A DNA stretch of 20,635 bases, from NCBI GenBank assembly GCA_024680835.1, contig JAILBP010000176.1:1-20635 (forward strand), written 5' to 3'. The translations under genes were made by a program, and so were the position numbers. This DNA comes from RGIG6904 sp024680835. GTDB lineage: Bacteria; Bacillota; Clostridia; Lachnospirales; Lachnospiraceae. The notes beneath the pieces were generated by a model. It was not told the DNA's origin and did no database searches. It was given only the letters and a program-made list of their open reading frames with translations. Below, one piece after another: positions 7,063 through 14,800 of this stretch (positions are counted from its first letter, which is position 1; every line of letters starts with the position of its first letter).

Positions 7063-10000
7063 ATGAGATTTATACCCGGAAAGACAAAAGTCAGAATAGA
7101 GCTTTTTAAAGGGGTTTCGATAGCGGATGTAGTAGTGGCCGCCATAGGTTTGGCCATGCTGGTGCTTGTTATCCTGTCACCTCTGCCTTTTAAATTTGGT
7201 ATAGCGATAGCGGTATTCTCCATAACGGCGCTGTTGTTGCTGCGTCTTGATACGGAACCTACCTACATGATGCTGCTGCATATCATAAGGCATTTTGGAT
7301 ATGTTCGTCGTTATGCAAGAGTATATGACGACAAGCTCCTCAAAAAGAAAGACAACAAAGAGGAGATGAAGCAGGAGCTTTTGGAACAGAATGATGAAGC
7401 TGCTGCAGAAAAAGAAGCCGCCAAACAAGAAAAGAAAGCAGACAAGGAGAGCGAGAAGCTCAGTAAGCAGGCATTAAAAGAGCTTATAAAGCAGGAAGAT
7501 AAGATATTAAAGAGCAAGACTGCCACCGAGGAGGAGAAAAACGCGGTCTGGCTCGCCAGGGCAGAGCGCAGTGCTGCCAAGAAGAAAGCTAAAAATGAGG
7601 CAAAGCAGGGCAAGGAAGAGAACGCCAGCTATGCTTTTATGGATAATATCATGCCCTTTACAGGCATAAAGGAGAGTTTGATCGAATACGGTGGCAGTTA
7701 TTATGGCGCCGTTATTGAGATAGATCCGGTGGAATTCAGATTTTTCAGCCCTCACAGGCGTAACAACTCCATTGAAGCCGGGGTCGGCAGGGTGCTCAGA
7801 AGCGTACATATGGGCTATGCTGCCAATATTGTGAAGATTGAGCGTCCTATCATATATGATTCCTACATAGCAGTCGAGAAGGAAAAGCTTGCCCAGCTCC
7901 GCAAATCTTATGAGAGCGGCATGATGAACGAGGCTGAGTTCCAGGCCAGAGTGGATATAGAAAACGACAGATTGACCGAGCTCAAAGGTCTGTGCACAGA
8001 TCACCAGGTAGTAGCGCCGTTCTATTACATGGTTTTGTTTGAGAGTGATAAAAAGCAGTTGAATCTTCAGGTGAGGAGCGCCTTAGATAACCTGCATAAT
8101 GGAGAGCTCAGCGCAAGACGGTTAGGTGATGCTGAACTTGCGGTTTTCCTTAAGTACACCAACCAGATAGATTTTGACGAGCGTGAGATCAAAGATGTAA
8201 AGCCTGAGGATTATGTTCAGTGGGCAATGCCCGAAAAACTCAATATAAAGACCAGAACAGTCGAGATCAATGATATCGTGACTCATAACTTCAGAGTGGT
8301 TAATTATCCCTCGATGGTCGGCGATGCCTGGCTTGCGGGAGTAATGTCTGTTCCGTCCACAAAGGTTGTTGTAAAATGCAAGCCCATGGACAGATTAAAG
8401 GCTATACGTACCATCGACCACTCTCTTCAGGAACTGAGAGGCCAATACAATGCTACCGGTGTGGATTCCAAGCGTATAGAGCTGCAGTCCCATATAGAAA
8501 CATTGGGAAAGCTTCTTGTGACATTGCAGGGCGAAGGCGAAGAGCTGATGGAATGCAATGTTTATATCACTGCTTACGACCTTCATACCACAAATGTGTC
8601 AAGGGGTGAAGATAAACTAAAGTCTCTGCTGCCTGATATTTCCGGCATGAAAAAACATGTACGCAGGACATGGCAGGAGAGCAACTTCAGACTAAGTGCG
8701 CTGGATTTTGATCAGATGGATGCATTTATCGCAACCCAGATCAGCGCGTACGATCCCCAGTCAAAACAGGGACGCGGTATCCCCAGCAACTCCATTGCGG
8801 CCGGTTACCCGTGGATCTATGCTCATATAGCAGATAAGGCCGGTTTCAAACTGGGCGTCAGTGACGGTGTCCCGGTATTTATAGATTTCTTCCGCAGAGA
8901 CTCCGAGAGAGTTAACTCCAACATGGTTATCATCGGAAAGTCCGGATCAGGTAAATCCTATGCTACCAAGAGTCTTCTGTCAAATCTTGCTTCGGAGGAT
9001 GCGAAGATCTTCATATTAGACCCCGAGAACGAGTACTCGGAGCTTGCGCACAATCTTCACGGTAAGGTCATAAATGTGGCTAACGCCCAGTATGGAAGGC
9101 TTAATCCTTTCCATATCATCACTGCGCTTGATGATGATGAAGGCGGCAATTCGGGCGGAAGCTTTTCTACCCACCTGCAGTTTTTGGAGGAGTTTTACAG
9201 ACAGATCCTGCCTGAGATCGATAAGGATTCATTGGAGTACCTCAACAATCTTACAGAGCGTCTCTATACCAACAAGGGCATTATGCCTGAGACAGATCTT
9301 TCAAAGCTGACTCCGGAGGATTATCCTATATTTGATGATCTTTACGATTCAATTCTGGAGGAATTTGAGAGGACAGATAACGAATACATAAGATCGCTTT
9401 TGCGTTCACTCATCAACTACGTGGCTAAGTTCTCTACCGGCGGTCGAAACGCCAATATCTGGAACGGACCTTCTACGGTCACCACCGAGGAGAACTTTAC
9501 GGTATTTAACTTCCAGGCGATGCTTTCAAACCGCAATACCACCATCGCTAACGCACAGATGCTGCTGGTTCTCAAATATATTGATAACGAGATCATCAAA
9601 AACAGGGATTACAATACCAAGTACGGATTAAAGAGAAAAGTTGTAGTAGTAATAGATGAGGCCCATGTATTCATAGATACCAAGTTCCCTGTGGCCTTGG
9701 ATTTCATGTTCCAGCTGGCTAAGCGTATCCGTAAATACAACGGTATGCAGATTGTTATCACACAGAATATCAAGGACTTTGTGGGAAGCGAGGAGATTGC
9801 CAGAAAATCTACGGCTATCATCAACGCCTGCCAGTACAGCTTTATATTCTCTCTTGCACCCAATGATATGCAGGATCTCTGCAAACTGTATGAGAAGGCC
9901 GGCGGTATCAACGAGACTGAGCAGGAGCGTATAATACAGGCACCCAGAGGACAGGCATTCACTATCATGAGCGCCACAAGCCGTTCAACCTTCCGTGTTG

Positions 10001-11397
10001 AAGTGCCCAAGAACATGGTGGATATGTTCCAGGATATGGATCATCCCAGCGCATATTACTCCGGAGAGCAGGGCGCAAGGTACTGGGAAGAGTTCATAGG
10101 CAGCAGCCGTGCGGTTCATGATGAGAATTACAGATCAAATAAAAAGGACGAAGCAGTTGAGGCAAAAGAAGAGACAAAGCTGTCTCAGAAGAGCAGAGTA
10201 GTATTCGAGGAGGTTTCGGAGGATTATGTAGCTCCTGCCAAGAAGAGCGAAGCTCTCGGCAAGATCCGCAGAAAGCCTGAGGCTATACTTGAGGATGAAG
10301 AGTTTGATATGTCCGATGAGGAGCTGGAGAGGCTCTTGGAGGAGAAACGTGCAGCAGAGGTGTTGGCTGCATCGGATCCCATGATGCCGAGACGTGCAGC
10401 CCAGGCAGCAGCTGTTCAGCAGATGGAGCATCCGGAACAGGTTCAGACAGCAGAAGTTTCTCCGCAGATACCGGTACAGCCGGCGGCAGTTGCACAACCG
10501 GCGGCAGTCGCGCAGACGGAGGTGGCAGCACAGCAGGTGGCATCGATGCAGCCACAGGTTGCAATGCAGTCTGTTGCAGTGCAGCCGATACAACTGGTTG
10601 CACCGGCAGTGGATTACACTGCGTTGATGGCGGATATCAGGAGCAAAGTACTGACAGAGGTTATGGACGAACTCAAGGCAAACGGTACTTACGATTCGGT
10701 TCCTGTGCCTGATGTGGGATCCCGCCGCAGGAAGCCTGTCAGAAAGACGAAGGAAGCCGAGAGAGAAGACTTCTATGATGAAGAGGATGAGGATTTAACC
10801 GGTCTGTTTGGTTCCGATGAAGATGAAGACGATGAGTTTGATCTGTTCTCACCTGATGACGACATGGACGAGAGCTCATACGACAGGGATGATGAGGATG
10901 AAGAATCAAGTTCGGAAGATTCCTATGACGAAGAGCCGGATTATGATGATGACGATGATGAGTTCTTCAGTCTGCTGGATGAGGAAGATGAAGCTGATGA
11001 CGAGGATGAGGATGAGAGGCTTGACAATCTCTTCGGATTGAACGATGAAGAAGAAGAGGAAGAGGATGAACGTCTCAGCAAGGAATTGACCGATGAAGAA
11101 CTTGAGGCCATGATCGAAGAAGAGGAAGATGAGTATGCCGATGAAGACGATTATGACTTCTCTTCACTCTTTGACAGTGATGACGACGAGGACGAAGAAG
11201 ATGATGATGACAGCGGAGACTTTGACATCATGAGTCTGCTCCGTTCCGAGGCCGAGGTAGTGGCAGAGAAACCCGAAAAATACGAAGCCAAGGATATTTC
11301 GGATCTTGTGGCTCCGGGAGAGGTTGCAGACATCACTTTCGAGGAATTGGGTACATTGGTAAACATCATAAGAAAGCAGCATAAGAAAAAAGCATAA
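7063..11397 (+). CDS. virB4: PrgI(VirB3)-VirB4 fusion ATPase with long acidic tail
   Basis: This 1444-residue protein should energise the type IV secretion channel at the inner membrane. Residues 1-90 match the PrgI/VirB3-type module: IPGKTKVRIELFKGVS, then two adjoining membrane helices (about 21-65). Residues 90-180 are Lys/Glu-rich coiled coil. The VirB4/CagE N-domain starts near 198, the Walker A motif GKSGSGKS is at 625-632, and Walker B (VVVVIDEAH) has D865 E866. The ATPase core ends near 1010. The remaining 430 residues look disordered: a Lys/Glu region, an Ala/Gln/Pro/Val stretch (about 1110-1185), then an Asp/Glu-rich stretch (about 1231-1391), ending in a basic KQHKKKA. VirB4 proteins are usually 600-900 residues, so the tail is extreme. 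ATG 7063 follows GAGGG at 7051-7055. The fusion and core are clear; the tail's role is unknown. Confidence 0.93.
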   Translation: MRFIPGKTKVRIELFKGVSIADVVVAAIGLAMLVLVILSPLPFKFGIAIAVFSITALLLLRLDTEPTYMMLLHIIRHFGYVRRYARVYDDKLLKKKDNKEEMKQELLEQNDEAAAEKEAAKQEKKADKESEKLSKQALKELIKQEDKILKSKTATEEEKNAVWLARAERSAAKKKAKNEAKQGKEENASYAFMDNIMPFTGIKESLIEYGGSYYGAVIEIDPVEFRFFSPHRRNNSIEAGVGRVLRSVHMGYAANIVKIERPIIYDSYIAVEKEKLAQLRKSYESGMMNEAEFQARVDIENDRLTELKGLCTDHQVVAPFYYMVLFESDKKQLNLQVRSALDNLHNGELSARRLGDAELAVFLKYTNQIDFDEREIKDVKPEDYVQWAMPEKLNIKTRTVEINDIVTHNFRVVNYPSMVGDAWLAGVMSVPSTKVVVKCKPMDRLKAIRTIDHSLQELRGQYNATGVDSKRIELQSHIETLGKLLVTLQGEGEELMECNVYITAYDLHTTNVSRGEDKLKSLLPDISGMKKHVRRTWQESNFRLSALDFDQMDAFIATQISAYDPQSKQGRGIPSNSIAAGYPWIYAHIADKAGFKLGVSDGVPVFIDFFRRDSERVNSNMVIIGKSGSGKSYATKSLLSNLASEDAKIFILDPENEYSELAHNLHGKVINVANAQYGRLNPFHIITALDDDEGGNSGGSFSTHLQFLEEFYRQILPEIDKDSLEYLNNLTERLYTNKGIMPETDLSKLTPEDYPIFDDLYDSILEEFERTDNEYIRSLLRSLINYVAKFSTGGRNANIWNGPSTVTTEENFTVFNFQAMLSNRNTTIANAQMLLVLKYIDNEIIKNRDYNTKYGLKRKVVVVIDEAHVFIDTKFPVALDFMFQLAKRIRKYNGMQIVITQNIKDFVGSEEIARKSTAIINACQYSFIFSLAPNDMQDLCKLYEKAGGINETEQERIIQAPRGQAFTIMSATSRSTFRVEVPKNMVDMFQDMDHPSAYYSGEQGARYWEEFIGSSRAVHDENYRSNKKDEAVEAKEETKLSQKSRVVFEEVSEDYVAPAKKSEALGKIRRKPEAILEDEEFDMSDEELERLLEEKRAAEVLAASDPMMPRRAAQAAAVQQMEHPEQVQTAEVSPQIPVQPAAVAQPAAVAQTEVAAQQVASMQPQVAMQSVAVQPIQLVAPAVDYTALMADIRSKVLTEVMDELKANGTYDSVPVPDVGSRRRKPVRKTKEAEREDFYDEEDEDLTGLFGSDEDEDDEFDLFSPDDDMDESSYDRDDEDEESSSEDSYDEEPDYDDDDDEFFSLLDEEDEADDEDEDERLDNLFGLNDEEEEEEDERLSKELTDEELEAMIEEEEDEYADEDDYDFSSLFDSDDDEDEEDDDDSGDFDIMSLLRSEAEVVAEKPEKYEAKDISDLVAPGEVADITFEELGTLVNIIRKQHKKKA
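10755..11235 (+). other. Acidic low-complexity tail with six short Leu-Phe/Leu-Leu motifs
   Basis: Within the VirB4 tail a small motif recurs in an Asp/Glu background: a small or polar residue, then Leu, then Phe or Leu. Copies end at residues 1249 (GLF), 1262 (DLF), 1305 (SLL), 1324 (NLF), 1370 (SLF) and 1393 (SLL), most of them followed by an acidic run. This looks like repeated docking motifs for a partner, or an acidic chaperone-like tether. The motif is read from the translation; its function is inferred. Confidence 0.6.
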
Positions 11398-11428
11398 TAT
11401 TTAAGTATTTTTTGATGATTTGCAACTT

Positions 11429-11458
11429 TTGTATTCTAAACAGGGTATACCGTATAAG
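11429..11458 (+). promoter_or_regulatory. Possible weak promoter before the STAS gene
   Basis: TATAAG at 11453-11458 is a good -10 match, and TTGTAT at 11429-11434 is a poor -35 with an 18-base spacer. The start would lie near 11465, leaving a sensible leader before the AGGAGG at 11501. The 115-base gap after the VirB4 gene is long enough for a promoter, but the match is weak and the gene may simply be read from upstream. Confidence 0.25.
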
Positions 11459-11512
11459 AACAGGACTTCTTGTGCGAAAACCCGGGATGATATTTCAATC
11501 AGGAGGTTAAAA

Positions 11513-11821
11513 ATGGCTAATTTGGAGATTAAGCTTGTAAACAGAGGCGAAGAGGGAGAACTGCTTCTTATTGGAAATCTGGACACACAGACTGCACCTC
11601 AGGCGGAAGAGCATTTCGATGCCGCTGCGGAGAGGTTTGACGATCTTGTGATCAATATGCAGGACTTAAATTATGTATCCAGTGCCGGTCTCAGAGTTTT
11701 AAAGCGCATCCATGTAAAGATGGTAAAGAAGGGCGGTAAACTCACCGTCAGAAATATCAATGATAATATCATGGAAGTATTTGAGATCACCGGCTTTGCG
11801 GGTCTGCTGAATCTTGAGTGA
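11513..11821 (+). CDS. STAS-domain protein, anti-sigma-factor-antagonist type
   Basis: The ATG at 11513 follows a perfect AGGAGG at 11501-11506 and gives a 102-residue single-domain protein; upstream in-frame starts lack a ribosome site. It has the STAS pattern of beta strands and helices: an N-terminal strand (LLLIGNLDTQTAPQ), the central LVINMQDLNYVSSAGLRVLKR segment (about residues 44-65, split here for reading) with the Ser-Ser-Ala-Gly-Leu motif, and KLTVRNINDNIMEVFEITG near the end. In SpoIIAA/RsbV relatives the serine at this motif is phosphorylated by a partner anti-sigma kinase and switches a sigma factor; the sequence cannot show that switch here. No kinase, phosphatase or sigma gene lies next to it. 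Its place between the VirB4 gene and a giant surface protein suggests a link to expression or assembly of this machine, or a non-sigma scaffold role. Confidence 0.88.
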   Translation: MANLEIKLVNRGEEGELLLIGNLDTQTAPQAEEHFDAAAERFDDLVINMQDLNYVSSAGLRVLKRIHVKMVKKGGKLTVRNINDNIMEVFEITGFAGLLNLE

Positions 11822-11887
11822 TATTGGCGTGAGAGGCGGATCGCAGACGGATGATGATTCCGGGATATTACTTGCGAGGAAACGGAT

Positions 11888-14800
11888 ATGAAGAGATTAT
11901 TAAATCGGATCAGGAAAATCGGATATCGAGTGACGGCATTTGTTGCGGCTTTGTTGATGTTTTTGACAGGGCTGGATTCCAATGCCTATGCAGGTGCCTT
12001 GAGCGGTACCAGCGTAACCGGAAAAAACGCCTATATTTTTGAGGTTGTGACCGGTGTTCACGACGGCAAAAACATCCAGTTTTTGGAGATCGTGTATATC
12101 GGAACGGATAATAATGAGTACAGGCAGCTGTTTTTCCCAAATCAGGATTCACAGTATCTCGGACGTATACAGGTAGCTAAGGTCGGGTCTGATGTTCCGA
12201 TAGCGAATGACATCGAGAAGATGTACGGATATAAAGGAAAAACCGGACTTTTTGACACCTCGGTATCCAGTCTGGCATCATACAGCATGGCACAGTACTA
12301 TTTTACCACGGATGTTCCCATAAAGAGTATCAAATACTTTGATGGTTTCACAGGAAAGGGAAACGATGAGTGGACCTGTCAGGGCATGAGGCTTTTCAAG
12401 GTAGATACCCTGTATGGAATCAGAATGGCAGGTGAGTGGTCGAATACCTGGTACATTGATTTTGATGGAGAGCTGATAGGTGAGCTCAATATAGATGTCA
12501 TCAAAAAATACAACTGGTCAACGCTTGATGCCGGATATCTTGATATGATGGTAGATGCCAAAGTAAGGCAGGGGGATGAGCTTAAAGGCAAGGATTATGT
12601 AAAGCACGTATCCCAACAGACAAAACACAACTACGGATTCCGCTTTGATTTTGCAGATGTCTTTGGGGCAGGTTTTGAGAGCCTTATAAATGATTATGCT
12701 TGTAATAAGGCACCGCTGAACGGACTCCCAATGATCGAAAACCTCACATTGAACATCACATACGTGGATGTTTACGGACAGCCGAGATTCCTGTATCTTC
12801 CTGCTGCCACCAGTGCTGTACACTGGGCATATCGCAATCTGAACGAGACAGACAGCAGAAAGCCGGTTTTAGGTGTTGGACAGCAGGGAGGCGGTCTCGC
12901 TTTTACCGGTATCATTCCGGACTGTGGAAAGATAGATTCGGTCACATTGGCGGTAGGAAGCGAAAAAGCCGAGGCAATAGCGGATATTGTCTATGATGTT
13001 AATAGTATCAGCTACAACAAATGGACGGATTCGAGAGGCTATTCATACAAGAGAGCGATAACAAAAGCCGGAGAGCAGAATCTGCACACAAGACGTTCTG
13101 AGCTTTCTAAGCAGGATGATGCATACTATCTCTGCGCAGCTATATATGATATGAGCAATTCTGCCATAATACCGAAGGTAGAAAATGCAATGCTGAAATA
13201 TGATTATGTCGGGGCTCCGATATACTGCCAGACGGCATCCGGTGTCGGTGGAAAGAGACTTGTATCGAATGCGGTAAATGATCTTGGATTGAAGGAAGGT
13301 AAAAAGCTTACCCTTCCAACAGAAAAAAAGAATTATTATGTTTGTCAGTTTACTACCGAGAGTGCTTTGAATTCAGGTGAAGTGTCCGGATTGAAGATAA
13401 AACTCAGCTACATGAACACCAAGGGCGAGAAGCAGGAAACTGATGAGATCAATATAAAAAATGCAGTATTGGATTATTACGGATACTGGCCGGGCAGCAC
13501 GGGCGGCAGTGATTTTGCTTACGCCTGGACTACAGGATCCGGCAAAACGACCAGCTTTTTGGTGGCGCTCAAGGATGTAAATTATTTTACCGGAGCAGTG
13601 ATAAGTTCACCGCCCGGAAGTAATGCGGATTATCAGTTCAAAGATTTCAGCATGTATGCTCTGACTGAGAATTATCCCACCAGAAGTGTTGCATGGACAG
13701 ATAAGCTGACGGAGAACGGCAAGAGTACATATGTAAACATTTACAGAAATCTTGATACAGAAGCGATCAAGATAGCCAGCATACCTGATACGACCCTGAT
13801 CCAGAATGGTGATGAGGTTAATGTGGATTTCACTTCTTCAAAAGTAACTGCTGTCAAGGATGAAGGATTTGATTTCACAAAATACGCCATAACCTATGCG
13901 GATGCCATGAAGGATTACGGATTTGTCAAGAAACGCAAGAGTTATGAGGTACAGATATCAATATATGATGATGTTGTGGCTACCGACAATGACGGTAATA
14001 TTGTTTCAACGGGAGGCAATGGTGATTCCGGTTCGGAAAATAAGTTCTTCTTCCAGCTCGAGTTCGAATACGGAACCAGTGCTTATGTGCTGGGTAACCA
14101 GGGTTTGTCCGAAGGTGATAAGTTTGTATCCGGCAGAACGCACACATTCCAAGTCAACATGAATGAAGATTATGGAAATGTTACCGGCATCAACATTATA
14201 TCCGATGAGATAGATGAGAATGCCAAACCTGAAGACAAGATGCGCATCAATGATATCAAGGTAACTGAGGTTGCGGCTTCAGGAACACATATATGCTGGG
14301 TAGCATCTAATGTCGGATGGGTCGGAGCAGATTACAGCGACAGCCGAAATAAATACGGCGGAAAAGGTAAGTCAGGCAGGAGTGCTGCCGAGCTGGCAAG
14401 ATCTGTGAATATAGACTACACTACCAACGTGGTACAGATCGAGTTTGCATTGTCTACCGGTTCATATCAGATTGAGGAATACACCGAAAAAGATGCCGAG
14501 CAGTACGGCGTAAAGGCGGGTCAGGCTCCAAGACCTCAGCTCTATGGTACGATTAATGCAAAGCTTGCTTATACCAAGAGTGACGGAACGCTTGATTTCA
14601 GAGAGTTTGATCTTGTAGAGCAGCTGTACAATTACAGAAACAAAGCAGTAGCTAAAGATAACGGTCTTGCGACCAGCGATAAGAATTCCATGTTCAGAGC
14701 CAATCATACGGATCGATTTATCCTGAACATTGATGATATTGGCTCACTGAATCATCTGGATCTGAGTGTATCGGCTACGGATTATCCCGTAACATGGGCA

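Noticed and set aside
10135..10627. Open frames on both strands across the Ala/Gln-rich part of the VirB4 tail
   Set aside because: Low-complexity shadow of the real + strand gene, with no start signals and improbable Arg/Cys/Leu composition.
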